DNA from: Oscillospiraceae bacterium
Lineage (GTDB): Bacteria > Bacillota_A > Clostridia > Oscillospirales > Oscillospiraceae
Length of the DNA: 64,000 nt
Assembly: GCA_015067895.1 (NCBI GenBank)
Contig: SVLP01000004.1
Location: 45,906 to 109,905 of the forward strand
Direction of reading: 5' to 3'
The notes under the pieces are model-generated. The model did no database searches. It saw only the letters and a list, made by a program, of their open reading frames with translations, and was not told the DNA's origin. Numbering within the stretch: the first letter of the stretch is position 1; each line of letters begins with the position of its first letter. Shown here one piece after another: positions 1-8,395 of this stretch. A program made the translations under genes and the position numbers.

Positions 1-193
1 TGAGGAGCTTGCAGCCGTCGTATTCCCTGCGGAAAAACCGCTCCACCTCGTCCATGGCGTCCGCGACCTCCTGCTTGCTGAAGCGTTCGCACGTGCCGAT
101 GTGCCGCCCCACCTCGCTGACATCTCCCCCGCCGCAGGCGGTCAGCAGCACCAGGCACAGGAGCACGGTCAACAGAAATCTGATCTTTCCCAT
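1..193 (-). CDS. Lipoprotein, 3' end cut by window edge
   Basis: Partial gene whose N-terminal 64 codons lie in the window. It starts at an ATG preceded by an AAGGA-type ribosome binding site. The product has a basic N-terminus, a hydrophobic stretch and a lipobox LLTAC with Cys20, so it should be exported and lipid-anchored to the outer face of the membrane. After the lipobox come a short Gly-rich spacer and a charged segment. No family can be recognised from this part, and the rest of the gene lies off the left edge. Confidence 0.75.
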   Translation of the reverse strand, partial: MGKIRFLLTVLLCLVLLTACGGGDVSEVGRHIGTCERFSKQEVADAMDEVERFFRREYDGCKLL

Positions 194-235
194 AACGTTC
201 CATCCTTTCCTTGGGATGCTTCTACCATAGCACAA

Positions 236-268
236 ATGCCCCGGTTTTTCCACAAAACCGGGGCATTC
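236..268 (-). terminator. Hairpin after telA
   Basis: Inverted repeat with AATGCCCCGGTTTT-type arms and a short loop, lying just past the telA stop codon. The T tract is weak on both strands, so termination is inferred from position and stem strength. Confidence 0.6.
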
Positions 269-286
269 TTCATGAAATCTTAAGGT

Positions 287-1426
287 TTAGTTGCCGTTTC
301 TGATCTGCAGCAGCTTGGTCTTCAGGTCGTTTTCCATCTTGACCATCTCAGCCTCGGCGGCCAGACGCTTGGCCCGGCCGTCGGCCTGGATCTTCATCAC
401 ATCGTCGAAGGTCTGGATCAGCTTGGCGTTGGTGGCCTTCAGGGTCTCGATGTCCACGATGCCCCGTTCGGCTTCCTTTGCAGTCTCGACGGAGGCCATG
501 TGCAGCCGCTCGGCGTTCTGCTTTAAGAGGGCGTTGGTGATGTCGGTGACCTGCCGCTGGGCGGCGGCGGCCTCGGTGGAGTGGGCGATGCCCAGAGCCA
601 GCACCATCTGGTTCTTCCACAGGGGGATGGTGTTCATCAGGGTGGTCTGGATCTTCTCCACCATGACGGTGTCGTTGTTCTGCAAGATCCGGATCTGGGG
701 GGCGGTCTGGATGGAGATGGCACGGGTCAGCTCCAGGTCGTGGATCTTCTTCTCGAAGCGGTCGCACTTGTCAGCCAGGTCTCTTGCTGCCTGGGCATCC
801 TCGGCAAGGCCGCTGAGCTGGGCCTTGGACTGGAGCTGGGCCAGCTTGCCGGTGCGGACTTCGCCCAGCTTCTGCTTGCCAGCCAGGATGTACATGGTCA
901 GCTCCTTGAAATAGGCCAGATTCTGCTTGTACATCTGGTCGAACATGGCAGATTCCTTCATCAGACGCATCTGATGGCCCTCCAGCGCCTCGCCGATCTT
1001 GGCCACATTGACCTCGGCCCTGGCGAACTTGGCCTTCATGGTCTCTAAGCGATCGGCCTGCTTGCGGAAGAAGCCGAAGAAGCCCTTGTCCTCGTCGGCA
1101 TCGAAGCCCTTGAGCTCGCCCACCACATCCACGATCAGGTCGCCCACCTCACCCAAGTCCTGGGTGCGGACATTGGCGAGCGCCGCGTCGGAGAACTGGG
1201 CCATCTTCTTCTGGGTGCCTGCGCCGTACTGGAGGATCTGGGCGGTGTTCTCCACGTCGATCTTGGCGGCGAAGTCGGTGACCATCTGCTGCTCCTGGGC
1301 AGTCAGGACGGGCTCCTCGGGCTTGGGGGGCTCGGGCTGGACAGCGACAAGCTCGGGTGCGGGCTCCAGCTCGGGCTCCAGGGTCAGGCTGGGGATGGTA
1401 TCGTCAAACTTGAATTCCTCGTTCAT
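287..1426 (-). CDS. telA: TelA-family toxic anion resistance protein
   Basis: A 379-residue cytoplasmic protein that is largely helical and charged after an acidic, Pro-rich N-terminal 50 residues. Length and composition match the TelA (toxic anion resistance) family. TelA was named from tellurite resistance, but in Firmicutes its molecular role is unsettled; links to envelope stress have been proposed. The start follows an AGGAGG site at good spacing. It lies 15 bp downstream of the xpaC-like gene, a pairing common in Firmicutes, so the two are probably co-transcribed and act together. The assignment to the family is firm; the function is not. Confidence 0.88.
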   Translation of the reverse strand: MNEEFKFDDTIPSLTLEPELEPAPELVAVQPEPPKPEEPVLTAQEQQMVTDFAAKIDVENTAQILQYGAGTQKKMAQFSDAALANVRTQDLGEVGDLIVDVVGELKGFDADEDKGFFGFFRKQADRLETMKAKFARAEVNVAKIGEALEGHQMRLMKESAMFDQMYKQNLAYFKELTMYILAGKQKLGEVRTGKLAQLQSKAQLSGLAEDAQAARDLADKCDRFEKKIHDLELTRAISIQTAPQIRILQNNDTVMVEKIQTTLMNTIPLWKNQMVLALGIAHSTEAAAAQRQVTDITNALLKQNAERLHMASVETAKEAERGIVDIETLKATNAKLIQTFDDVMKIQADGRAKRLAAEAEMVKMENDLKTKLLQIRNGN

Positions 1427-1441
1427 GGCAAATCCTCCTGT

Positions 1442-2587
1442 TTATTGCATCTGCTTGCGCATTTTGGTCAGCTCGTCGTCGGTCAGGCCCTCCTGGGCCA
1501 GCATGGTTTGCAGGACGGTGATGTCGCTGGAGACGTCCATGGCGGTGTCCTGGAACAGCTCGTCCAGCAGCTTCTCAAAGGCCCGGTTCAGGGTGTCCAG
1601 CGTCCCCTCGATCTCCCGCTTGGAAGACTCGATGGTGCCGCCCTGGACGGGCTGGGCATCCATGTCCGCGTAGGCGTTGAGGAGCTTCACGGTCATGGGC
1701 AGATAGTAGTCCATCAGCTTCTTCAGGTCGGGGATGACCTCGGGGTGCTCCTTCGCCCGGTCGAAGATCCGGCGGACGATCAGCTCCATGTGGGAGATCT
1801 TGGCGGAGATCTCTTCGCCGGGGATGTCGTCGTTGCACTTGCGGATCTGGGCGATGAAGCCGTTGCCCCTGTCGAGCACCTCCCTGATCCGGGGATCGGG
1901 GGCGGATGCCCTTTCAGCGGCTTGCTGCTTCCGGGTCTGCTCCAGCTGGAGCCGGGCCTGCTCGAACTGCTTATAGGTATCGTCGCTGGTGATGAGCATG
2001 GTGCCTTCGTTGTCCAGATGCCCCTCCAGGAACAGTCCCTTGCCGAACATCCGGTGCAGATCCTCCCGAACGAAGGAGACGCTTTTTCCCACGGCCCGGG
2101 CCAGCTTGTCCAGGGCACAGGTGGTCTTGATGCCCAGGAGCCGCTTGTAGGTCTTGAACCGGTTGGCCATGCTCATGTTTTTGATGCCGCTGAAGCCCAG
2201 CAGCCCGCCGCCGGCAAGACCGGCCAGCAGGATGCCGATGGGTGCGGCGTACTCCGCGATCAGCATGTTCAGCAGGGCCGCGCCCAGAAGGCTCAGGGCC
2301 GAGAAGCCCGCAAGGATCGCGCCGAAGACGATCTTCAGCACACCTTTGGCGGTGATGCCGCCGGTGGAGCCGTAGAGGGTGCGTACAGGTGGCGGCACAT
2401 AGCCGGGCTGGGCAGTCTTTTTGCTTTGAGCCGCCTTGCGGACGGCTTCGCCGCCCAGATCCACAGCCGTCTCCACCGCCTGGCGGATGGTCTGATTCAA
2501 ATGATGATAATTCCGGGAGCCGACAGCCCAGTCCACCGCATCCTGAATGCTGCGTCCCAGGTCGTCCCAGTTTTGATTATTGCGCAT
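1442..2587 (-). CDS. xpaC: XpaC-like 5-bromo-4-chloroindolyl phosphate hydrolysis protein
   Basis: A 381-residue membrane protein. A hydrophobic hairpin of two close transmembrane segments lies at about residues 82-137. A helical, charged C-terminal half follows, with a coiled-coil-like stretch near residues 195-215. This matches the XpaC family that accompanies TelA. The upstream ATG 39 bp earlier has no ribosome binding site, whereas the chosen ATG has GGAG nine bases before it. The family name comes from a phosphatase phenotype; a true enzymatic activity is doubtful. It is the first gene of a two-gene operon with telA, behind its own promoter. Confidence 0.8.
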   Translation of the reverse strand: MRNNQNWDDLGRSIQDAVDWAVGSRNYHHLNQTIRQAVETAVDLGGEAVRKAAQSKKTAQPGYVPPPVRTLYGSTGGITAKGVLKIVFGAILAGFSALSLLGAALLNMLIAEYAAPIGILLAGLAGGGLLGFSGIKNMSMANRFKTYKRLLGIKTTCALDKLARAVGKSVSFVREDLHRMFGKGLFLEGHLDNEGTMLITSDDTYKQFEQARLQLEQTRKQQAAERASAPDPRIREVLDRGNGFIAQIRKCNDDIPGEEISAKISHMELIVRRIFDRAKEHPEVIPDLKKLMDYYLPMTVKLLNAYADMDAQPVQGGTIESSKREIEGTLDTLNRAFEKLLDELFQDTAMDVSSDITVLQTMLAQEGLTDDELTKMRKQMQ

Positions 2588-2617
2588 TGCGATCCACTCC
2601 ATGTGATAGTTACGTCC

Positions 2618-2646
2618 ATTATACAATCAGATGGGACAAAAAACAA
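2618..2646 (-). promoter_or_regulatory. Sigma-A promoter of xpaC-telA
   Basis: On the minus strand, -35 TTGTTT (2641-2646) and -10 TATAAT (2618-2623) are separated by 17 bp, about 30 bp before the xpaC start. Confidence 0.75.
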
Positions 2647-2676
2647 GCACTGGTAAAAATTAATGCGCTATTCTGC

Positions 2677-2706
2677 AAAAATCAGGGAGCCTTCCGGCTC
2701 CCTGAT
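2677..2706 (-). terminator. Terminator of the TM2-domain gene
   Basis: Perfect stem ATCAGGGAGCC/GGCTCCCTGAT with a TTCC loop, followed on the minus strand by TTTTT. It is a canonical intrinsic terminator 8 bp after the stop codon. Confidence 0.9.
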
Positions 2707-2713
2707 ATACGGT

Positions 2714-3580
2714 TCATGGATTGCAGCGTTTACAGGGAACATAACCCTTGTCGATCAGCTCGTCACGGGTTCCATGATAGTCCCAACGGTTGGAGGATTT
2801 GATCTCATCAGCACTGGAACAGTACGGATAATGGAATTTCTTGGTGTTCTTATTTACAACATAGTCCTGTCCCGAGCCTTCTGTGGGTTCTGTTGTGGGT
2901 TCCGTTGTAGGTTCCGTTGCCGGTTCTCTAGGAGGTTCGGTCACCAGCTCCGTTGTCGGTTCTGTTGTAGGTTCGGTCGTCGGCTCCGTTGTTGGTTCTG
3001 TAGAAGGTTCGGTCACCGGTTCCGTTGTCGGTACTGTTGTAGGTTCGGTCGTCGGCTCCGTTATCGATACGGTAGAATGCTCGGTCACCGGCTCCGTTTC
3101 AGGCTCCGTGGTGGGTTTCGTTGTTTCCACAGCGATCATGCCGGGAGCTGTACCTTCAACATCAGCAGTTCCCGGAGTTGGAATTTGCACAAGGCACAGT
3201 AACGCCAACACAACGGCAATTACAGGCTTCAGCCACCCCTTGACAACGCTCCTAACGATTCCCTGCCACCCCTTGATCGGGATCACCAGCAGCACAACAG
3301 CCACAGCTGCCACACCGACCAGAATCATATTCGAAGCAAAGAACTCCATGCCCAGCAGTACAAAGAGAACGGATATAACCCAGAGCCATGCATCGCCCGC
3401 TTTCACGTTCGAGCTTCTGAATGCAGCTACCAGATATCTGATACAGTCAACAAGCCAGCCGACACCCAGCAAGCCTCCCGTAAATAGATACAAAAGCCCC
3501 ATGCGCTTATTCTTCTCCATAAACTTATGGACGCCAAACACGCCAAACAACAAACAAATCACAAACTTAAACCATGCCAT
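2714..3580 (-). CDS. TM2-domain membrane protein with TEPT repeats and Ada-like Cys domain
   Basis: A 288-residue protein in three parts. (1) An N-terminal TM2-type membrane region with GVFGVHKF, followed by two or three more hydrophobic segments up to about residue 145. (2) A low-complexity Thr/Glu/Pro linker of about 90 residues built from TEPT units, with a matching tandem DNA repeat at about 2880-3110. (3) A C-terminal 50-residue domain with spaced Cys and His (FHYPYC and CKRCNP), like the small Ada-type putative metal-binding domain found at the ends of some secreted nucleases and ComEC-like proteins. The ATG used has AGAGAGG before it; an in-frame ATG 51 bp upstream lacks one. The linker and Cys domain are probably extracellular. 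Function unknown. Confidence 0.8.
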   Translation of the reverse strand: MAWFKFVICLLFGVFGVHKFMEKNKRMGLLYLFTGGLLGVGWLVDCIRYLVAAFRSSNVKAGDAWLWVISVLFVLLGMEFFASNMILVGVAAVAVVLLVIPIKGWQGIVRSVVKGWLKPVIAVVLALLCLVQIPTPGTADVEGTAPGMIAVETTKPTTEPETEPVTEHSTVSITEPTTEPTTVPTTEPVTEPSTEPTTEPTTEPTTEPTTELVTEPPREPATEPTTEPTTEPTEGSGQDYVVNKNTKKFHYPYCSSADEIKSSNRWDYHGTRDELIDKGYVPCKRCNP

Positions 3581-3629
3581 TCTATTACCTCTCTTTTTCT
3601 CCGGATCGGTCAGCCATGCGGATATTTCC

Positions 3630-3657
3630 ATTGTATCACAGTGTATATTTTTTTCAA
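3630..3657 (-). promoter_or_regulatory. Promoter of the TM2-domain gene
   Basis: Minus-strand -35 TTGAAA (3652-3657), 16 bp spacer and -10 TACAAT (3630-3635). Confidence 0.65.
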
Positions 3658-3667
3658 CGTTTATCCA

Positions 3668-3696
3668 GAAAAAGAGGATGCCGCAGCATCCTCTTT
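3668..3696 (-). terminator. Terminator of the dnaX-ybaB-recR operon
   Basis: Stem AAAGAGGATGC/GCATCCTCTTT with loop CGCA and a T run on the minus strand, just after the recR stop. Confidence 0.9.
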
Positions 3697-3700
3697 CATT

Positions 3701-4300
3701 TCAAATTTCGCGTCTGCCCTCCAGGGCTCTTGCCAGGGTCACCTCGTCGGCGTACTCCAGCTGACTTCCGACGCTGATGCCGTAGGCGAGCCGGGTCACC
3801 TTGGTCTCCAGGGGACGAAGCAGGCGGGAGATGTACATGGCCGTGGCCTCGCCCTCGGTGTCGGGGTTGGTGGCCATGATGATCTCGCGGACATCGCCCT
3901 TCGATACCCTCTGAAGCAGCTCCTTGATGCGGATGTCGTCCTGGGTCACGTGGTTCAGGGGACTGATGACGCCGTGGAGCACGTGGTACACGCCCTTAAA
4001 TTCCCGGCTGCGCTCCATGGCGATGACGTCCTTGGGCTCCGCGACCACGCAGATCAGGCTGTGGTCGCGGGTGTCGTCGTCACAGATGGGGCACAGCTCC
4101 CGGTCGGTCAGGTTCTGACAGCAGGGGCAGTGCTTGACGGTGCGCTTGGCCTCCAGAATGGCTCCGGCGAATTCCTCCGCATCCTCCAGAGGCAGGCTCA
4201 GCACGTGGAAAGCAAGCCGCTGGGCGGTCTTTCCGCCGATGCCGGGGAGCCGGGCAAACTGGTCAGCCAGGTTTTGCAGGGCTGCAGGGAAAAACTGCAT
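3701..4300 (-). CDS. recR: Recombination protein RecR
   Basis: A 199-residue protein of standard RecR length. It has an N-terminal helix-hairpin-helix region with GIGGKTAQR, a four-Cys zinc motif (CPCC and CPIC, about residues 58-71) and a Toprim domain beginning near LICVVAEPKD. RecR works with RecO and RecF in loading RecA at gaps during DNA repair. It ends the dnaX-ybaB-recR operon, nine bases after ybaB, the same order as in Bacillus. Nothing unusual is seen. Confidence 0.97.
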   Translation of the reverse strand: MQFFPAALQNLADQFARLPGIGGKTAQRLAFHVLSLPLEDAEEFAGAILEAKRTVKHCPCCQNLTDRELCPICDDDTRDHSLICVVAEPKDVIAMERSREFKGVYHVLHGVISPLNHVTQDDIRIKELLQRVSKGDVREIIMATNPDTEGEATAMYISRLLRPLETKVTRLAYGISVGSQLEYADEVTLARALEGRREI

Positions 4301-4309
4301 GGCCCCTCC

Positions 4310-4657
4310 TTAGAACAGGCCGCCCAGACCGCCCAGGCCGCCGGTCAGCTTAGCCATGTTGCTCTGGGCATCGGCGTCAGCGGTGCGGAAGGCCTCGTTG
4401 ACGGCGGCGATGACCATGTCCTGGAGCATCTCCACATCGTCGGGATCCACAGCCTCGGGATTGATGGTCAGGTTCACGATCTCGTGCTTGCCGTTGACCT
4501 CAGCGGTGACCATGCCGCCGCCAGCCTTGGCGGTGTAGGTCTTGCGCTCCATCTCCTCCTGCATCTGCAGCATCTGCTGCTGCATCTTCTGGGCCTGCTT
4601 CATCATTGCCTGCTGATTCATGCCGCCGGGCATACCCCGGAATCCACCTCTAGCCAT
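4310..4657 (-). CDS. YbaB/EbfC nucleoid-associated protein
   Basis: A 115-residue small DNA-binding protein of the YbaB/EbfC family. It has a Gly/Met/Gln-rich N-terminus, a long helix with repeated QMQ-type residues (about 15-40) and the core AGGGMVTAEVNGKHEIVNL followed by INPEAVD. Family members form dimers that bind DNA and lie between dnaX and recR in most bacteria, as here. The C-terminus is a short run of Gly and Leu. The start is preceded by AGGAGAAC. Confidence 0.95.
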   Translation of the reverse strand: MARGGFRGMPGGMNQQAMMKQAQKMQQQMLQMQEEMERKTYTAKAGGGMVTAEVNGKHEIVNLTINPEAVDPDDVEMLQDMVIAAVNEAFRTADADAQSNMAKLTGGLGGLGGLF

Positions 4658-4687
4658 AATTCATGTTCTCCTTTTGTTGTATTCTCG

Positions 4688-4799
4688 GCCCCCTCTCAGA
4701 GGGGGCTGTCAGCGTCAGCTGACTGGGGGAGTGTCGTATCAATAGAAGGACACTCCCTCCACCGCTTCGCGGTTCCCCTCCCTCTGTGAAGGAGGCAAG
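4688..4799. repeat. Family B intergenic repeat, copy 1
   Basis: A 112-bp non-coding segment that begins with a GCCCCCTCTCAGAGGGGGC hairpin and ends with CCCTCCCTCTGTGAAGGAGG. It is inserted between dnaX and ybaB. Its C-rich left end, G-rich turn and matching right end recur at 29339, 50687 and 56099. Confidence 0.6.
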
Positions 4800-4809
4800 T
4801 GTATCTTGG

Positions 4810-6447
4810 TCAGTTATTTTTGATTTTTATGATGTCGGAGTGCTCCCGGCCGAAGGCCATGAGCTGCTCCATCTGTTTGCTTTTCGAACGCTCCGCCTGG
4901 CGGTTGACCACCTTGACGGTGACAGGTCTGCCCAGCATGGCGCTGGCCTTGCGCACCGCCAGATCCCGGACTTCAGGCTTATCCACCATGTTCATCACGA
5001 AGTCGTCCGCGCAGATCAGACCCACCCGGTCGCCGCGAACCACCGCGTTCATGATCTTGCCCGTGGGATCCAGGAAGGCCCGCAGAGCGGGGGGCAGCTC
5101 CGGGCGCATGGCTGCGGCCAGATCCACCCAGAAGCCCATGGGGGTGTCGTCCCTGCCGGACTGGGGCTTGGGCGCCTGCTGGGCCGGTGCGTCGGGATCG
5201 ACGGGGGCATCGTCATCGCCGGGGGGCGGGGGGGCGTCGCCGTCGTCTGCGTCCTCCGGCTTCGGCTGCTGGGGCGCTGCGGCGGGGGAGACGAAATTGC
5301 CGGTGCGCAGCTGCTCCTCCAGCTTCGAAATTCTCGCGTTCAGGGCCTCAGCATCCATCTGCAGAGCCGGGTCGCAGAGGTTCATGATGCAAAGCTCCGC
5401 GTCCAGTCTGCGGCTGGAGCTTCGGGTGAAGCCTGCGGCGGTGGACTGCAAAAGCCCGATCATCCGCACCAGCGCACCGGTGGAGAACCGCTTGACGAGA
5501 GATTTGGCGTCCGCATCGGAGGCCACGCCGGAGAGCATGGAAATCCCCGCTTCCGGTGCCGTTTTCAAAATCATCAGATCCCGGCAAAGGGACGCCAGCT
5601 CGTCGATGAGGGCGGCCACATCCTTGCCGTCAGCGTAGAGCCGGTTAAAAAGCTCCAGAGCGCCCCGGGTATTCCTGTCCGCCGCGAAGGAGAGCATCTG
5701 TCCGCAGGTCTGTTCGCCTGCGATGCCGAGACACTCATAGACCCGCTGGGCGTTGAGCTCTCCCACGGTGGCGGACGCACACTGGTCGAGCAGGCTCAGG
5801 CCGTCGCGCATGCCGCCGTCGGCCAGCCGGGCCAGCACCCGGGCCGCGCCGTCGTCCAGCTCGATGCCCTCCTGATAGGAGACATACTGCAATCGGGCGG
5901 CGATATCCTCGGGCGTGATCCGCCGGAAGGAGAACCGCTGACAGCGGGACAGGATCGTCGCGGGAACCTTATGCAGCTCGGTGGTGGCCAGGATGAACAG
6001 CAGATGCTCCGGCGGCTCCTCGATGATCTTCAGCAGGGCATTGAAGGCCGAAATGGACAGCATGTGCACCTCGTCAATGATGTAGACACGCTTGCGCACC
6101 TGGCTGGGGGCGTAGATCGCGTCGTCGCGCAGATCGCGGACATTGTCCACGCCATTATTGGAGGCCGCGTCGATCTCCAAAACATCCATACAGGTGCCCG
6201 CGTCGATGGCCTTACAGGCCTCGCACACATTGCAGGGATTGCCATTGTGGGGATCCAGACAGTTGACGGCCTTGGAAAGGATCTTGGCACAGCTGGTCTT
6301 ACCGGTACCGCGGGAGCCCGTGAACAGGTACGCATGGCTCATATGCCCCGACAGCAGCTGCGTCTTCAGGGTCTGGGTAACAGCCCCCTGACCGACCACA
6401 TCATCGAAGGTCTGCGGTCTGTATTTACGATATAATGCTTGATACAT
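4810..6447 (-). CDS. dnaX: DNA polymerase III subunit gamma/tau
   Basis: A 545-residue clamp-loader ATPase. Residues 1-370 form the AAA+ module: Walker A GSRGTGKTS at 44-52, a four-Cys zinc motif (CLDP, CNVC, C) shortly after, and a DEVHML Walker B. A Pro/Asp-rich linker near residues 395-440 leads to a C-terminal tau region. The ATG used has GGAGG seven bases upstream; an in-frame start seven codons earlier has none. It loads the sliding clamp in the replisome. The gene follows the SRP RNA gene, as in Bacillus. I see no frameshift signal for making gamma, though that would need a careful check. Confidence 0.96.
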   Translation of the reverse strand: MYQALYRKYRPQTFDDVVGQGAVTQTLKTQLLSGHMSHAYLFTGSRGTGKTSCAKILSKAVNCLDPHNGNPCNVCEACKAIDAGTCMDVLEIDAASNNGVDNVRDLRDDAIYAPSQVRKRVYIIDEVHMLSISAFNALLKIIEEPPEHLLFILATTELHKVPATILSRCQRFSFRRITPEDIAARLQYVSYQEGIELDDGAARVLARLADGGMRDGLSLLDQCASATVGELNAQRVYECLGIAGEQTCGQMLSFAADRNTRGALELFNRLYADGKDVAALIDELASLCRDLMILKTAPEAGISMLSGVASDADAKSLVKRFSTGALVRMIGLLQSTAAGFTRSSSRRLDAELCIMNLCDPALQMDAEALNARISKLEEQLRTGNFVSPAAAPQQPKPEDADDGDAPPPPGDDDAPVDPDAPAQQAPKPQSGRDDTPMGFWVDLAAAMRPELPPALRAFLDPTGKIMNAVVRGDRVGLICADDFVMNMVDKPEVRDLAVRKASAMLGRPVTVKVVNRQAERSKSKQMEQLMAFGREHSDIIKIKNN

Positions 6448-6502
6448 AGCAGCCCTCCAACTCAGCATTCAGCACTCAGAACTCAGCACTTTTTAAGAAA
6501 AT

Positions 6503-6806
6503 CGTCCGGCTCATAACAAGATCGCACACCCACATTTGAACGAGCTGAACACCCGGAACCTAAGCAGTTAACTCAAGAACGGCTGCCTCGCGGCACACGG
6601 AACGATCCGCTTAATGCTGCTTGGTTCCCCACCTGACATGGTTCACGGGATTCCGTTGCGCAAGACCGATCTCTCAACGCCACTTACTTAGGGCAGACGG
6701 CACTCAGCAAGCCCGGGTGTGGGAATTCATCCCTGCTGTAGCGGATTGCAGGCAACAGGGCACCGCTATCTCCCCGACTAGTGCGACCTTGTTACGAGCC
6801 GGACGG
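6503..6806 (-). ncRNA. ffs: Signal recognition particle RNA (large, Alu-type)
   Basis: About 304 nt. The 5' part has GGGGAGATAGCGGTGCCCTG and the Alu-domain elements seen in Bacillus scRNA. The middle has TAAGTAAGTGGCGTTGA. The S-domain tip carries GAACCATGTCAGG and AAGCAGCATTAAG, the SRP54/Ffh binding loop. The two ends pair over about 25 nt (CGTCCGGCTCGTAACAAGG with its complement near 6503-6527), which sets the boundaries. A T-rich run follows the 3' end. It is transcribed toward dnaX. Confidence 0.95.
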
Positions 6807-6849
6807 CTTGAACAAGATAGTTATGAAATTGATTGTGGAAAGTTCAGGC

Positions 6850-7071
6850 TCAGCCGACCTTGGACTCGATGAAGGCAGCCATCTGACCAAAGGTGGTGAT
6901 GGTCTCGTCCTCGATCTCCAGATCGACACCCAGCTCGCCCTCCAGCTCCATGACCATCTCCACGATGTCCAGGGAGTCGATGCCCAGATCCTCAAAGGTG
7001 GACTCAGGGGTGATCTCAGAAGGATCCAGCTCCAGATGCTCGGCGGCGAATGCAACCAGCTTCTCGTACAT
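6850..7071 (-). CDS. acpP: Acyl carrier protein
   Basis: A 73-residue acidic protein with the phosphopantetheine site LGIDSLD, the modified serine being Ser33. It carries growing acyl chains in fatty acid synthesis in the cytoplasm. A GTG three codons earlier overlaps the GGAGGT ribosome binding site, so the ATG seven bases after that site is the start. It stands alone behind a good promoter with no fab genes next to it. The C-terminal helix ending AAFIESKVG is typical. Confidence 0.95.
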   Translation of the reverse strand: MYEKLVAFAAEHLELDPSEITPESTFEDLGIDSLDIVEMVMELEGELGVDLEIEDETITTFGQMAAFIESKVG

Positions 7072-7113
7072 ATATGTCACCTCCAGAAAAGGTAATCAGC
7101 ATTTGCTCGGCTT

Positions 7114-7142
7114 ATTTTAATACAAGTTGTGGCGTTTGTCAA
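7114..7142 (-). promoter_or_regulatory. Promoter of acpP
   Basis: Minus-strand consensus -35 TTGACA (7137-7142), 17 bp, -10 TAAAAT (7114-7119). Confidence 0.85.
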
Positions 7143-7168
7143 TCCCCTGTTGGGAATCCCAAAAAAGT

Positions 7169-8395
7169 TCACATTTCCGCAACAGCTCTGCCTGCCGCAT
7201 AGCCCGTGGCCCATGCGATTTGCAGATTGAAGCCGCCGGTGTAGGCGTCGCAGTCGATGATCTCGCCTGCAAAGTACAGGCCCGGCACCTTCTTCGACTC
7301 CATGGTCTTCGGGTCGATCTCGCCGGTCTTGACGCCGCCGGAGGTGATGATGGCCTCCGCCACGGGACGTCTGCCGGTGATGTCCAGGGTGAAGCTTTTC
7401 AGCAGCTCCACCAGGGCCCGGCGGTTCTGTTTTGTGAAGGAGTTGGCCTGCAACGAGCCGTCCACGCCGATGCGGCGGAGCACCACGGGGATCATGCTGC
7501 GGGGCAGCAAGTCAGTCAGGGCATTCTCCATGGAGCGGTTCTGATACATTTCAAGATCCCGCAGGATCCGGTCGTCCAGCTTGTGCTCCTCCAGGGCAGG
7601 CTTCAGGTCGATGGAAAGCTTCCAGCCCTCCCCTTTTCCGATATGGGCCGAGGCGGAGAGCACCGTGGGGCCGGAGATGCCAAAATGGGTGAAGAGCATC
7701 TCGCCAAAGTCCTTGTAGACGGCCTTGCCCTTGGGGTTCAGGAGCTTCACCGCCACATTTTTCAGAGCCAGCCCCTGCATGTCCGGCGCGTCGGGGCCTG
7801 CGGTCTCCAGGGGAACCAGGCTGCCCTGGGGCTCCACGATGGTGTGGCCCAGGAGCCGTGCAAATTTGTAGCCGTCGCCGGTGGAGCCGGTGGCCGGATA
7901 GCTGGCGCCGCCGGTGGCGAGAATGACCTTGCGGCTCTCAAAAAAGCCCGCGCTGGTGGCGACACCCATCACCCCCGCCTCATCTCGCTCGATGGAGAGC
8001 ACCCGGGCGGTCTTGACGATGACGCCGCTGGCCTTCAGCTCCTTCTGCAATGCATCCAGCACGCTCTGAGAGCGGTCGGTGATGGGAAAGACCCGGTTGC
8101 CCCGCTCGGTCTTGAGCTGGCATCCGGCGTCCTCGAAGAATTGCTTCGCCTTCTCGGGCGGGAACGCCGCCATGGCACTGAAGAGGAATTTGCCGTTGCG
8201 GGGGGTGTTCTTCAGCACCTCGTCGGCGGTGCAGTCGTTGGTGACATTGCACCGGCCCTTGCCGGTGATGAGTAATTTTTTGCCCAGCCGGTCGTTTTTC
8301 TCCAGCAGGACGATGTTTCTGCCCGACCGTGCGGCGGTGATGGCGGCCATCATGCCAGCGGGGCCGCCGCCGATGACAACTGCATCAAATGCCAT
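7169..8395 (-). CDS. BaiN/HI0933-family FAD-dependent oxidoreductase
   Basis: A 408-residue flavoprotein. The N-terminal dinucleotide fold has VIGGGPAGMMAA at residues 7-18, followed by the family signature GKKLLITGKGRCN. The C-terminal GLYFAGEIIDCDAYTGGFN and QIAWATGYAAG close the FAD site. The family (YhiN/BaiN/HI0933-like) includes the bile-acid-pathway enzyme BaiN, but the substrate of most members is unknown, and I do not claim bile acid activity here. The gene overlaps the end of the RpiR regulator by 11 bp, so the two are translationally coupled. Confidence 0.92.
   Translation of the reverse strand: MAFDAVVIGGGPAGMMAAITAARSGRNIVLLEKNDRLGKKLLITGKGRCNVTNDCTADEVLKNTPRNGKFLFSAMAAFPPEKAKQFFEDAGCQLKTERGNRVFPITDRSQSVLDALQKELKASGVIVKTARVLSIERDEAGVMGVATSAGFFESRKVILATGGASYPATGSTGDGYKFARLLGHTIVEPQGSLVPLETAGPDAPDMQGLALKNVAVKLLNPKGKAVYKDFGEMLFTHFGISGPTVLSASAHIGKGEGWKLSIDLKPALEEHKLDDRILRDLEMYQNRSMENALTDLLPRSMIPVVLRRIGVDGSLQANSFTKQNRRALVELLKSFTLDITGRRPVAEAIITSGGVKTGEIDPKTMESKKVPGLYFAGEIIDCDAYTGGFNLQIAWATGYAAGRAVAEM

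Noticed and set aside
2880..3110. Possible CRISPR-like or satellite array
   Set aside because: The repeated DNA simply encodes the TEPT linker in frame and has no spacer-repeat structure.
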